A stretch of 64,000 bases of DNA from Balaenoptera acutorostrata (taxonomy: Eukaryota; Chordata; Mammalia; Artiodactyla; Balaenopteridae): the NCBI RefSeq assembly GCF_949987535.1, contig NC_080066.1:89919600-89983599 (forward strand), written 5' to 3'. Positions 1 through 12,370 of the stretch are shown here, piece after piece (the first letter of the stretch is position 1; each line of letters starts with the position of its first letter). The position numbers and the translations under genes were made by a program. The notes below the pieces were generated by a model that saw nothing but the letters and a program-made list of their open reading frames with translations, did not search any database and was not told where the DNA came from.

Positions 1-3000
1 GTAAGTAGAGTAAAATGTTCTAATGCCACAGTTCTAGTTCAAGATCTCCAAATAACGGTTGTAAAAATTGTCTGAGCTGGAAGAGGCATAGGGCTAAGAA
101 CGAGCATCATGACAATACATTTTAACCTGCCTAACTTTCAAATTAATCCCTATTTAAAAATTCCAACATACAAAATTGTTATTCAAGGGGATTCTTACAA
201 ATATGTATCTACTAAGTTTTTTTTTTTTCTACTAAGTTTTAAAGTTTAGTTGGCAATAAGTTTACTCACTTTGAAACAAGAATTTTTCAAGTAGGTCTCA
301 TATGAAAAAGCTTCAGGTGGCTAGTACAAACTAGAATGCTATGATGAAAGTGACTCCTGGCCTATATCCAGTCTTAAATAAGTGGGAGTTAAGATTGATT
401 GCCAGTGTCTGCCATGGGCATGTGAGGTACGAGTGTGACATTGGTACTTGTATTTACCATCCTGGGCCTAAAAGATCTCTAAGGTCCCTGTCAGTTTTAT
501 CATTCTCTGTGAAAGACAAAGTATTAAGTGTCAGCAGAAATTATGAGAGGGGAAATATCGAGTGAATATAAAGGATCATAACTGGTTGAAAGGCAAGCAA
601 TGGAAATAAATCATCACTGAAGATAAAATTTAAGTTAGAACTTCCATGGTAACGTATGGGCTTACTCATATATTACTTAATACAATATGTGAGGTCTCTT
701 CCCACCTCATTAAAATACACCTGAAAAACAATCAAAAGACAGGAGGGGTGTTTGTGTTTGTGTGTGTGTTCCTTTTTCACTTGCTTATTATTTGTTTCCC
801 CAACTAGGCTGTATGTTTTATAATGGCAGGACCCATATCTGATTTGTTCATGAGTCACTAAACATAATAGGAAATCATTAAATATATTTTAAATGCATGA
901 GTTGAAAGAAGACTGGTGCTTTTGCAACATGTTCTAAAGGAGGATGTCATAACATTTTGTTGAGAAAATAGTAGCAAGAAAATCATCACTTTGATTCAAT
1001 TTTTTTCCTTCTAAGAATTCTATCATAGTTGCAATTATAACAAATATTTCTATTAACACGCCATAGACCTATTTTCATAGTAAATAGTTACATTTTTCAA
1101 TTTTTTACTAATATGTACTAGCCATTCATTATGCTGTGCCCTACTCCAATTGTGTACAGCATCACTTGGGTCTCAGTTTAAATACATTTATTTTAAATGC
1201 ATATTTCTAAGCAATTAGCTTCAAAAACTAAAAAAGTCATTAAAACATTTGAAAAACTTAAGGACAACTTCCAGGAAACTAAAAATAAGAATTCTACCTA
1301 GCAAAAAACAAACAAACAAAAAGCACATTAAATGAAGTCTACAAAATGAAATTCAGCAATAAAAGGTAGCTAGTAAGCAAAAAAATAGAGAAGGTATAAA
1401 ATTAGAAAATAAAACGAAGATTAAATATATTGATTATGACATTTATATGTGAGTTAAATTCCTCTATTAGCAGCAAATGCAAAAAAGAAACAGAGATGGA
1501 AGTAGAAGTCACAATAATAATATCAAACTTGAACTCAAGGGGAAAAACATATTGAATAGAACAGTGGGAAATTCTATTGATAAAATCTATTATGAAAGGA
1601 TAACAGTAATAAATCTCCATGAACACAAAATATAGCAAAAAATATTAGGAATAATTTGACATAAAAAACAATTATAGTGAAATGCCTTAACTTAGTACTA
1701 TCACACTGTGACTAATCAAGACAAAGTGATTAAGCACAGATATTTATGAACAATATAAATATATACTCACAAATAGAAAAAATATATTTTGTCAAATGCC
1801 TGAGGAATGGTTATAAAATTTAATCAGATCTAAAGCCATGCAAAAAACTACTGCTTTTTAAAAAATGGAAACTGGATGGGCAAGATTACATCTTTTGTCC
1901 AAGAATAAACAAAACTAAAAATTAATTAAGATCCCATTAAATATCAATTTAGTTAAAGAGGGAATAAAAATGCCATTAAAAAGTGTTTAGAACATAATTG
2001 AACTGAGAATAGTATGTATCAAAAATTCTGGGATAGTTTACATACTCAAAGGTAAACATATATCCTTACGGGCTGTCATTTAAGAAAGACAAAATAAATG
2101 AAATAAGCATTTTATTTAAGAGGTTAGAAAGTTTTAAAGAAAGCAGCCACAAGGAAAGCAGGAAAAAGGAAAATTATGAATTAGTAAATAGAAAAAAATG
2201 TGAATAGATAGAAATATGCAGAGATTTTTCTTAAATGGAAATCTCTGGGAAATATAGTTATTAAAAAGAAAATTATTTTAAAAATAAAGTAAGTATAAAA
2301 ACACATAGGGGAGAGATTTTAACTTTACACAACAATTCAATGCATAGTTGCATACATATATACTGGGAAGTCCTAATTTTGTGTAAAAAAAAATAAATCA
2401 GAGTAGAAAAAATTGAAATGCTTATTTTATATATAGCTATAAAGAGTCCTTGGTTAAGAAAGTTTTACAAGCAAGTTCTTTTGAGTTTGCAAAGAACAGG
2501 TAACTAAGGTGTTACTTGAAAAGTTCCAGAGCCTTAAAAGTACATAGAAAACAAATCAAATAATTTTAAGTTATCTTCAGATTGAAAGAGAAAAAAAGTA
2601 TACCCTTTTGTATACCCTGTTTTTTCTTATGAGTATATATTACTTTTATAATCAGAAAAAAATAAGGCCAAATTTAAAACATCAATGGGCATAAAGTTGA
2701 TTCAGTTATAATAATTTGGTTTATAAATTTGAGGGTGGTATTTTGCATAATATAAGATGTGCTTATTTATAGCAGTTTTTTCTGTTAAGAAAACTAACAA
2801 GAACTTACTTCATAAGATTGAGTAATCATGAATGGCCCTTGAGGCTTGATTTCATAGACATCACTCACTTGTATAACAAAACATTAATTAAATAATTATA
2901 TTCTGATTAGATTTACTGTGTATGCTAATACACTAATACAATAACATTCCTATGTATGTCTTTATTTCTTTATCAAATAAAGAGATTGTATTTTTGTCAA

Positions 3001-3384
3001 TCTATTCAGTTAAGTCAACATAAAATTCCCATCACAGTTCTGTTGGGTTTGATATGCAATCAGACTGCTTTTTACTGGATAGCCCTAGGAAAATTCCAGG
3101 ATACATGAAAGAGTGTAAAGCCTGCAGTTAACATTTATATGATTGTGATGACATAAAGCTAAATGATAAATCTATAATGGGTTGGGTATGTGCAAGAGTA
3201 GTAAAGCCCATTAAAACCTTATTACCTTTATTCATGGGGCTTCTCTGCCTCCACTCCAGTGGATTCTGCTTGGGTATTATCACTGGGTTGTTATCACCAA
3301 AAATAATTATGATAAAAAACCTAGGGCTCAGATTATGATGAAAATAGTTAAAAGAAATGAAGTTTTTCGTTGGGAATGTTTTCT
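1..3384. other. AT-rich unassigned DNA
   Basis: No gene or confidently named repeat is visible. Open frames are short (under 80 codons) and lack recognisable motifs. About 1230-2420 is A-rich on the plus strand and has the texture of a very old sense-strand L1 or HAL1 relic, but I could not match a diagnostic segment. The rest shows short T runs (about 219-229) and scattered AT-rich low-complexity sequence only. Confidence 0.5.
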
Positions 3385-4485
3385 TATGTAGGTATCCAAG
3401 TGAGTACCCATTTTTTATTGGGTTGGTTGACTTTTTATTAGTGCATTATAGTGATTCTTTATATGATTTGGATATAAGTCTTTTGTCAGATAAATGTATC
3501 ACAAATATTTTTTCTCAATAGATTGCCTTTTCATTTTCCTGATAATGTCATTTGAAGATAAGAAGATATTAATGTTGGTAAAGGCTGTTATCTGTCTTTT
3601 TTACTTTATGGTCAGTGCTTTTTATACCTTATCTCATAAATCTTTGCTTACACCAGGGATATGAAGTTTTACTTTGTGTTCTCTTCCGGAAAGTTTAGAG
3701 TTTTAGCTTTTATATCTAGGCCTATTGTTCATTTCAAATTAAATTTTGTATGTATTGTGATATTGGGTTGAAGTTCATTAATTTCCATAGGATATCCAGG
3801 TGTTTTAGCACATATGTTGGAAAGACTTTTTCCTTCATGTAATTGAATTGATGTCTCTGTCAAAAATTATTTGCACATATGTATGGTCTATTTATGGAAT
3901 CTCTATTCTGTTTCCATTGGTCTGTAGGCTTACCTTTATATCAGTACAATGCTATCATGATTACTGTGGCTATATTCTAAGTCTTGAAATCAGGTAGTGT
4001 ACATCCTCCAACTTTGTTCTTTTTCAAGATTGTTTTGACTATTCTAAATCCTTTGCTTCTCCATATGAAATTTAGAATCAGCTCATCAACAACAACAACA
4101 AAAATCTGCTGTAAATTTGAGATTTCATTGAATACATTTATCAATTTGTGTAAAATGAATGTTTTAACAGTTTTGAGTCTTCCAGTTCTTGAAAATGGTT
4201 TATTTCTGTTTATTTAAATATTCTTTCAATGTCTCTCAATCTCTTCAGTTGTAAGTATAGAGTTCTTACACCTTTTTTGTTAAATTTCTTCCTCATTTAT
4301 ATTTTTGATTCTGTTATAAATAACCTTTGTTTTAATTTAATTTCCAGTTTGTTGTTAACATATAGAAATACAAAAATACGATTAATTTTACCATATTGAT
4401 CTTGTATCCTGCAACTTTGCTAAATTCACTTATTTCTCTAGCAGAGTTCTTTTTAATACTCTAGTATTTTCTTCGTAGATAATAA
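3385..4485 (-). mobile_element. L1 LINE fragment, antisense (left part, split by LTR)
   Basis: The plus strand reads as the reverse complement of the L1 3' UTR and ORF2 end: a 'ggatataagtcttttgtcagat' type segment, then the 'ttactgtggctatattctaagtc' region, then the 'gatcttgtatcctgcaactttgc' region. The order is that of an L1 on the minus strand. Many substitutions and indels break all reading, so it is an old copy. It resumes after the LTR that follows, at about 5056. Confidence 0.8.
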
Positions 4486-5041
4486 AGGGGATCAGAATTT
4501 GCCTCCCTAAAATATGCATTTTAGGCATAAGAATTATTTTAGCCTGATTATTTTTAAAAAGCTGCAGACATAGGAGAATCTCTGAAAATAGAGTAGAAGT
4601 TGCCCTTTTTTTAAGAGATGTTTACATTTATAAGGGAAATCTCCACTTATAAGGATATCTCCCTTTCTCCACCAGGAAGAGATGGATGACTAAATCTATA
4701 GGAACTCAAATCAGTGGAGAAGGCAACAACTTAGATCTGCATAACAGCCATACCATTGTTACTTGTTCCAGTGTTTTTCTTGTAACCTCCCACAAACATG
4801 CCTTCCCCCACCCCCTCAACATCTTTATTTTGTGGTTGACTGAAGATGGTATTTAAGGTTATGGCTTGGACCATTTTGGGAAGTTACTCAGTTTTCCTGG
4901 GTATCTCCCATGTATACAGAAGATATACATGTTATTAAACTTCTATTTGTCTTTCTGATGTTAATCTGTATTTTATTATAGGGGGTCTTAGCCAAGAACC
5001 TAGAAAGATAAAGGGGAAATTATTTTTCCTCTCCCACAACA
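4486..5041 (+). mobile_element. Solo ERV LTR (same family as 8469-8998)
   Basis: The block starts near 'aggggatcagaatttgcctcc' and ends near 'ttcctctcccacaaca'. Both ends align by eye with the LTR at 8469-8998, which starts 'taggggaacaaaatttgtctcc' and ends 'cccctacccccaaca'. A 'gatggtatttaagg' promoter-like motif lies near 4845, matching 'gatggtatataagc' in the sister copy. L1 sequence lies on both sides, so the LTR inserted into that L1. No clear target duplication remains. Internal retroviral genes are absent, as expected after LTR-LTR recombination. The exact family is not assigned. Confidence 0.65.
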
Positions 5042-5055
5042 ATCATATAATTTAT

Positions 5056-5250
5056 GGATAAGGAAAATTCTATCCGTCTACCTTTTGTCTTTTAAAAAAA
5101 TCATTTGCATTTTTTCTTGCCTCGTACTGGCTAAGAGCTGTGGTGCAGTGTTGATTAGGAGTTTTGAGAAAGACATCTTTGCCTATTTTCCTGGTGTTAA
5201 GGGAAAAAAACTTCATCTTTTACCATTAAGTACGTTAGCTTTAGATTTTG
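5056..5250 (-). mobile_element. L1 LINE fragment, antisense (right part)
   Basis: This is the continuation of the 3385-4485 L1. The plus strand shows the antisense of the ORF2 segment around the reverse-transcriptase core ('ttttcttgcctcgtactggctaagag', then 'cttcatcttttaccattaagta'). Spacing to the left part fits one L1 interrupted by the LTR. A short CA-rich stretch (5255-5284) follows it. Confidence 0.65.
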
Positions 5251-5284
5251 AAGATACACACACATACATGCACATATGCACACA

Positions 5285-6544
5285 CGTATTTTAACATATG
5301 AAAAAACAGATAATTTGGTCAGTGAGGTAAATGGCTTACATATTTGAACCCTTATTAATATGTTTAAATATTACTTTTAAAGTATTAGTATCTATCAACT
5401 CAAACATTAAATTTTGAGCCTTTAACAAATTAAGACATTTAATACTAGTATTTTGAAGAGGTGTGGCAGTAAGGGTACCTGGAGGAGGTCATTCCCAAAA
5501 CGTTTGTGTTATTTTTAAATTAAAAAAAAAAAGAACTACTATAATTCTCTAAAAGTTCAAATAGGAAAGAATAACAACTGACAAAGACACTGACTAACAA
5601 GACTATGTTTCCATGAAACATCACTATATTAAGGAACTTGGTAAGCTTATCTTCTAGATACACATGCCCATTATGAGATTTTGACTATCTCATTTGTTCC
5701 AACCAGGAAAATCAAGACAATCATATTATCCTCATGTTTCCTGTACCCCAGATCCCCATCATTACCAGTAGCCAGTGGCCCCATTAGTGTCCCCTATAAA
5801 CTTGTGGGCCCTCATCTCTACCATGAGCTTTGTTTCGCAGGTCTCCAGCCCTATCTCTTGGATGCTCTGATCTGATCTCATGAGGGCTACTTGAGTGATT
5901 CCTTTCCCTTTTTGCCCTTCAGTTTGTTTATGGTTAAGGGAGGGGAAAGTTAGAAGCTAAACTCACACTATTTACTGAAAGCATATTGGAAATACAAATT
6001 TGTCTTATATAGAATTGGTCTTAAGTTCTATAGATGCAGAACTTTAACTTTAGAAACAAAGCAGGAAAAAATTAGTACTGAAGAGTCAGAAGCATGTAAG
6101 GAATAACTCCATTATGGGGGACTCCTGACATCAAGGGAGTTGACAGGCTCAGGCACTACTTTTGTATTTGAGAACAAAGAACGTAAATCCTTTTATAAAG
6201 TTAGGAATTCCTTTATTCACAAAATAATCACATCCTATTTTATCTGTTTGTAGGTTTGGATTTTTTTATTCTGAGTCTAGTTAAAGCCAAGCACACCCAT
6301 GGTAAAAACAAAAGTATACTGCTTTGTTCCACAGTACTTTTAAGCCTACTGTTTCCTATGATCAAACTACAAGGCAGCATACAAATGCATTCAGTGTATG
6401 TAGAAACTCTTAACGTGTGTTGGGAAGATAGATTTCTTTCCAGGCTCATCTCCTGCAAAGCTACTCCTTCGCCCCAACCGGACCCCACCACACACCCCGT
6501 AGTTTTCTTTATGTTGTAATTACAAACAACAAACATTTTACCTC
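5285..6544. other. Unassigned DNA
   Basis: No recognisable gene or repeat. Overlapping open frames of 87 and 98 codons on opposite strands at 6240-6536 have no recognisable domain and look like chance. Confidence 0.45.
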
Positions 6545-6880
6545 TCTGAATTGCTGTCCTCTTTCATATCTCCATGCTGCTGCATTAGCTATTTCTGCCA
6601 TTTGGATTGTCCTTTCTCTCCTCTCCACTGTTTAAATCTCACCCACTTCTTAAGATCTCATGTAAAAGTTTCTCATCTCTGAAGTCTTCCCTGAATTGCT
6701 AGTCATTATTGGAATCCCCGTAGCAGTCTGTACCCATTTATATTAGGGCATTTACAAAACAAGAGCTTGGCTCTTCCTGTTGTTCATGTATGTTAACTAG
6801 ACTAAGCAGGGCCATGTCTAATTAGATTTTATATTCTGAATGCTAAGGACAAAACTGATGCTTGGGAACTGCTGGCTAAG
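6545..6880 (-). mobile_element. L2 LINE relic, antisense (probable)
   Basis: The pattern 'ttgtcctttctctcctctcc ... cacccacttcttaagatctc ... tttctcatctctgaagtcttccctgaattgc' resembles the antisense 3' part of L2. Heavily diverged, short, and not coding. Confidence 0.5.
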
Positions 6881-7697
6881 TGACTGAGTGAATGAATGAA
6901 TAAATGAATGACTGAATCAATTTTTAACTTTCCTTTGTTCTGCTTTCTTGAACTCTCTTTTTTGCTCTAAATATCTTTCCATGGCACTTAACACATTCTA
7001 AAAATATTATATACTTTTCTTATTTATTATATTTGTTGTCAGTGTCCTCCCATTAAGGAAGAGTATCTCTCTTTATTATGCATTAAAATTTATTTAGGGA
7101 ATGGATAAAATAAATTCTACCATATGTTTTCCCTTCTAATTTCATGGCCTTGATTTTTGTGATATGAGAAGTAGGCTGAATTTAAGTATTAGCCTTATTC
7201 CTAGTTGCCCTTTAGACCTGGTACCTTTGTCTAAAATTCCTCATAATCTGCAAAGGGTACTTTGTAAAAAGGCTTTGAGTCTCTGTTAAATATTTAACTA
7301 TTAGCTGAACATTATCACCTTTTATCAACCTGAACAAGTTAACCCAAATAAGTTTATCAGACTGGCCCTAGTAGAAAACAAAGCAAGGGAAAGCTTTCAT
7401 TCATTCACCTGATATTTCTCTGGCACTGCTTATGTGCTTTTGTTCAGTAAGTTGGGCATGGTATACTCTAATAGGGCTTGCATCTGCTGAGATCCTCAAA
7501 TATTTGGTGTTTGCAACATAATTCCAAAATGCTAGAATTTTTTGTAGATTAAAAAACTTTAAAATGTTCATAATACAATCACTACCGTAGTGCAAGACTG
7601 CATCTTTATAGAAGTGTCCATAATTATCACAAACTTCATTTGTCACCCCTTTAGCACCATGCCTCTGTTTTCTGAAAACTGCTTACTATCTAGACTA
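6881..7697. other. Unassigned DNA
   Basis: AT-rich sequence with a small imperfect 'gaatgaatgaataaatgaatgactgaat' type repeat at about 6887-6920. The 7401-7646 minus-strand frame (81 codons) has no recognisable motif. Confidence 0.45.
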
Positions 7698-7713
7698 AGC
7701 TTTATTCTATTCT

Positions 7714-8063
7714 TTTTTTTTTTTTAATTTATTTTTATTTTTGGCTGTGTGGGGTCTTTGTTGCTGTGCACGGGCTTTCTCTAGTTGCAGTGAGCGGGGG
7801 CTACTCTTCGTTGCGGTGCGCGGGCTTCTCATTGTCGTGGCTTCTCTTGTTGCAGAGCATGGGCTCTAGGCACACGGGCTTCAGTAGTTGTGGCACGTGG
7901 GCTCAGTAGTTGTGGCTTGTAGGCTCTAGAGCTCAGGCTCAGTAGTTGTGGCGCATGGGCTTAGTTGCTCCGCGGCATGTGGGATCTTCCTGGGCCAGGG
8001 CTCGAACCTGTGTCCCTTTCATTGGCAGGCAGATTCTTAACCACTGTGCCACCAGGGAAGCCC
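7714..8063 (-). mobile_element. CHR-type SINE, long form (CHR-1-like), minus strand
   Basis: Read on the minus strand it begins 'gggcttccctggtggcaca' with the pol III A-box region and continues to an A-rich tail, seen on plus as a T run at 7714-7725. It is flanked by a perfect 16-bp target duplication, agctttattctattct, at 7698-7713 and 8064-8079, which fixes both ends. The body is longer than the other SINEs here because of an extra run of 'cagtagttgtggc...' sub-repeats in the middle (about 7880-7960), as in the long ruminant/cetacean form. It is not a gene, and open frames across it are chance. Confidence 0.9.
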
Positions 8064-8079
8064 AGCTTTATTCTATTCT

Positions 8080-8468
8080 AAGGAGACAAAGTTCTCACAT
8101 GACACAGTAAACATTCTGCCTTTTTGTGATGTCAGCTTGGCTTCATAGTGCAGTGCGTATCTCTTGCTCCCTTGCTTGCTACACCTTTCACAAACCATTC
8201 AACAAATTGTTCTGTCTTTCATAAGTCAATGTGAGAGAAGTTTAGCTATAACGATACATTTTATACTTTGATCAAAATTTGGGGATACACTGACTGAGAA
8301 TTTCTGGTTTTGGGCAATGTGCACATTGGCCATGGGAATGAGAAAATGAAAATGTCTGCTTGGTGGAAGGATGTGCAGCTGATGGCAGGAATGTAAGGGT
8401 TCTGTGAATTAGGTGGGCAGCATGAAGACCCTAAGAATGGGCACCCACCAAAGGAAGAAGAATGGTGG
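8080..8468. other. Unassigned DNA between SINE and LTR
   Basis: No gene seen. It holds the upper copy of a 25-bp near-repeat (8277-8301) that recurs inside an AT microsatellite at 9587-9611. Confidence 0.45.
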
Positions 8469-8998
8469 TGTAGGGGAACAAAATTTGTCTCCCCAAAATG
8501 TGTGTCTTTGGCTTAAGGATTATTTGGGGCTGATTTTTTTTCTTTTTTTTAAGAAACAAAAGGCTCAGAAAGAGCTTTTACCTTAACTGCCTAAAAGAAT
8601 TTAGATAAAGGGCCTGCTCTAGGAAGAAGAACTATCATAATAGATAACTAAAGTATAATATGAACTAGGTGTGGTAGGGTTAGGGAAACTTAGCAAGGCC
8701 TACTTGATCAAAATCTTCTTTGTGTCCCATTGTCTCTGCATAGCCCAGCAAACATTTGTTTACCAAACATATGTTCTTTTTCATCTTCCTGTAAATTGCT
8801 TTTCTTCTCTTTGAAGTCCCAAAACCCTACCCCCTTTTCCTTCTCTTAGATGGTATATAAGCTTCAGTTGCCTAACTTGTCCTTGGGCCCCATGTTCTTA
8901 AATTTGATTTTTTCCTTTTAATTTGTCTCACATAAATTTAATTCTTAGACTGACCAGAAGAATCTAGAAGGGTAGAAAGTTCCCCCCTACCCCCAACA
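8469..8998 (+). mobile_element. Solo ERV LTR with 4-bp target duplication
   Basis: The element runs from 'tgtaggggaaca' to 'ctacccccaaca', so it has TG...CA ends with inverted termini (tgtagggg / cccctac). It is flanked by gtgg at 8465-8468 and 8999-9002. A 4-bp duplication is typical of gammaretrovirus-like (class I) ERVs. A TATA-like 'gatggtatataagc' lies near 8850. It aligns end to end, with many differences, to the LTR at 4486-5041. There are no gag, pol or env remains. The exact family is unknown. Confidence 0.7.
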
Positions 8999-9189
8999 GT
9001 GGTGTTGTCAGAGAAAGACACTTATATTTTACAAATGAGTCCAGGCTAGTCCAAGTTCAGGACCTTCTGGAATCTTCGCAGGTACTATTGACTCATGGTT
9101 ATGGTAATTTTCACTCAACCTTAGGATCTAATACATTGTTATCCTGGTGTCCAACTATATGTCCATTGTTTCATTCTGTTCCCCTGTAT

Positions 9190-9400
9190 ATGTCTATTTT
9201 CCAGAACTAGAATATTCTTCACTATCAAGCCTTCAAGACCATTTTATGTCACCTCTTTTTCTTCTTCCTCTAGATTAGACTCTAATTCCTCCCAGTAACC
9301 ATTGCTTTTTAAGTCACATGCTATAATTTTCTTATGAACTACCTCTGTCCTTCCTTGCGGCCCTTATACAGAGAATAAATATCATTTTAATCAAGTTCTG
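9190..9400 (-). mobile_element. L2 LINE relic, antisense (weak)
   Basis: The pattern 'aagccttcaagaccattttatgtcacctc ... tctaattcctcccagtaacc' is reminiscent of antisense L2 3' sequence. Short and diverged, so the family call is tentative. Confidence 0.35.
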
Positions 9401-9522
9401 TTTTCTCCTCCTAAATGTAGTATCATTTTATTCCTTCTCATAAGACTAGCTTTCCAATTCTAGCTGACAGCAGTTTTTATCTTTATCTTTCTATGAGTTA
9501 ACTAAACTTGTCAGTTAATGGA

Positions 9523-9528
9523 CTATAT

Positions 9529-9559
<31 letters not shown>

Positions 9560-9630
9560 CACACACAAATATATTAATATATACATATTTGGGGATACAT
9601 AGACTGAGAATCATTATATATATATAAATA
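9523..9630. repeat. AT-rich microsatellite (TA/TG/CA) with an insert
   Basis: Alternating 'tatatatatgtgtatatatatat', then 'gtatacacacacaaatatattaatata', then a non-repetitive 25-bp block (9587-9611), then 'attatatatatataaata'. The interrupting block matches 8277-8301. Confidence 0.85.
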
Positions 9631-9639
9631 ACAAGAGGC

Positions 9640-10260
9640 CTCTAAAATATAAGGAATCACAAATATCTGAAAGTAAAAGGATAGAAAAAGATATAAAAGG
9701 GATTTCTAAGCAAAAGACAGCTGATTAACTATTTTCATGTACCATAGGCAAAAGAAGACATTCTCAAGCAGGAATGTTCATAATAAACTGGTCTGCAGGT
9801 GAATGGATAAACAAATTAGTTTATGTTCATAATGAATACCCTAAGTCAGAGTCAAAGAATGAGCACAGCTATATACATCAACATGGATGAATCTCAGGAA
9901 TATGTTTTTTGGCAAAAGATAAAAACCACTAAGAATAAATAAGTAGCATTTAGTTTATATGTAAAATGATCACTAGTGAGTAAGAATAAGAGAATATTGA
10001 TTATACTGGGAAAAAAGTTAAGGAGATAATTAACTCCAAATAATCAAATTTGTAGTTACTTATGAGTTGGGTGTGTGGAGGGAAGGTTGTGCAATAAGTG
10101 AGGGGGACACAGGGTCTTCAAAGTTTTGGCCATATTCTATTTCTAGGGCTGGGTAGGGGAATATATGGATCTTCACTTGTTATTACTCTTTATACTTCAA
10201 TATATTATAAATATAATTTCATATATATTTAATAATTAATAAAACCATTAAAAATAAAAA
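9640..10260 (+). mobile_element. L1 LINE 3' end, sense strand, old
   Basis: Matches the consensus order of L1M-type 3' ends: 'gtctgcaggtgaatggataaaca', then 'atacatcaacatggatgaatctcagga', then a T-rich/A-rich end. 5'-truncated and not coding. Confidence 0.6.
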
Positions 10261-10679
10261 CAGAATAACACCACAATGAAAAGAAATGGGAAAATATTAA
10301 GTTGCACTCCTACTTACCATAGTGGGTAGACTAAATTTCATATATAAACAGGTTCTTCTCAAGAAATTAATAGACCTTGGCAATTTTCTTGGAGGGTGTA
10401 AAATCTGTAACTAATCACAGATTTTCTGAAAATTGCCATGTGGCTTTCTTGCCTCATATTCTCTTAATAATACATTAATTAAATATTAATAACAGATTCA
10501 TAAATGGTTAAACACAGTTAATGGTGAAATTTGCTTAGGAACATTTACTACAATGTATACTCACAACATTTTAAGAGGCATATTATCTTTGGTGTGTTGT
10601 GTATGTATTTGCATGTGTGTGTGTGTCCAGTTTCTCTATAAGACTCAAAAAGAGATATAGAAATTCAGGAATCAACCAC

Positions 10680-11390
10680 GACTTCCCTGTCTCCAAATTA
10701 TTTTCACTCTGCTTCCTAGATAACATTTAAATTCATCCTCTCCTCTGCATTCTCACTGTCTTTACCTTGGCTCACTAGTCATCTCTTGTTTTCACTATTT
10801 TCATTACCTTATAACTGTTTTCCCTGCCCCATCTCTTTCTCTGCCAATTCAGCTTTCACAGAACTTGTAGCCAGATTGATCTTTCTAAAACATAAATCCT
10901 GCCTTAAATTCCTAATTTCCTACAGAATAAAACCTAAACTCCTCAGAATGACATACAAGTCTTTTAAAAATCCAATTACAGCCTATTTTTCTAGTCTTAT
11001 ACATACCTTATGCTTCAGCTTTAACACACTATTTCTACTTTCCCTGACGTGCCCTGCGGTTTCATGCAAGATCTTCCTTCTTGGCAGTTAATTGTCATTT
11101 GTGCACTCTTAATGAACACATATCTAACTTTCTAAAACTTGGCTTCATTATTACCGCCTCTTCTGACCTTATCCCATTCCCTGGCACATTTAGGCATTTT
11201 TTTCTCTACTTTCCTTAATAAATAGGACGTATTTCTGTGATAGAGTTTTTAATAAAATAGTGGAATCATTACTCCTTTGTTTGTCTCTTCCTCTAGGTAT
11301 TGTGCACCTTAAGAGAAGAGACTGAAGCTTATTTTTATTTGTATTTCTGGGTCTAAAACATTATCTGGAAAATAGTTTTGCTAAATAAAT
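10680..11390 (-). mobile_element. L2 LINE 3' region, antisense
   Basis: Diagnostic order of antisense L2: 'gccagattgatctttctaaaacataaatc', then 'agaataaaacctaaactcctcagaatgacatacaa', then 'tattgtgcaccttaagagaagagactgaagc'. The 101-codon frame at 10786-11091 is inside this relic and is not a gene. Confidence 0.65.
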
Positions 11391-11399
11391 AAGTGAATC

Positions 11400-12140
11400 A
11401 AGATGATGAAACCAATGAAGAGGGCAAATATGGATGCAGGATTTGGGCTGAACATGGGAAGAAAGAGACAGATCATGAATTTCAAGCTAGGAAGTAAGGA
11501 AATTAAACAGAGAACATAGTGAAAGGTTTTGTTCCCTCAGGGTGAAGTATTCCTCATCGCGTACTATCGGCTTTAATTGAATAAAACACTAAGAAAAAAT
11601 AATTAAACAATGACAGTGAGTCTGGACAATTGATGGTTAAAAAAAGGAAACAGAAAAGAAAGAAAAAGATTTTATTTTTGGTGCTCTCAACCTGTGTCTA
11701 GAAAATACCAAGCAAATATTTTGGGAAGGAGAAAACCAGTGCACATAGGTGCAGAAGCTTCTTTTTGGGCAAACACAATCTATGTGATGAAATGTTTGAT
11801 CAAAATGTTTATTTGAAATGGTGGTATTCTACTAGACTGAGGAAAGGTTTCTGTCCCAAACATTTGCTTTTTGTCATTGTAAACGAGAGTTCGGTGAATC
11901 CAATTAACCGAGCAGAAAAGACTACTTAAGGCCAGATGCACTCCTTTATTCCTTCCCAGAAGGTTGCTATGTTGTTTAAGCTTATTTGGGTACTCCAGCA
12001 TTTGTCTGGGCTTCTGAGAAGTCAGCTAGACTGTATGTACTTTTCTGGGAGGAAAAAAAAAATAAAGGGAGCAGCTATGGCCTGCTGTGGTCTGTGTAAA
12101 CTATACAGAAGCCTAACTCTGTGGCTGCTCTCAGCACCAG
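11400..12140. other. Unassigned DNA
   Basis: No gene or repeat recognised. Two short opposing frames (72-73 codons at 11780-12154) have no visible domain. Confidence 0.4.
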
Positions 12141-12144
12141 TAGC

Positions 12145-12370
12145 TACCGTTTAACTTGAGCCCACCCATGCCAGGCACTGCACAAAGCACTTTACATATA
12201 TTTATGGTCTCATTTAACTGTCACAACAGTACTGTAAGGAACAATGTTTACCCCCATTTTGCAGAAGAGAAAACAGAGTTTCAAGTTAAATAAGTTGCTT
12301 AAGGTCACATTACACAACCAGTTAAGCAGTTGAGGCAAGAATTGAGCACAGGGCTTTCTGTGTTAGTTGC
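12145..12370 (-). mobile_element. MIR SINE, antisense
   Basis: Shows the antisense MIR order: 'ccaggcactgcacaaagcactttacatat', 'catttaactgtcacaac', 'ccccattttgcagaagagaaaac', 'aagttgcttaaggtcaca'. This is an ancient mammalian SINE, diverged. Confidence 0.85.

Noticed and set aside
4486..8998. A single provirus with two LTRs
   Set aside because: The interval contains L1, L2-like and SINE sequence but no retroviral genes. The LTRs are very different and only one has a short flanking duplication.
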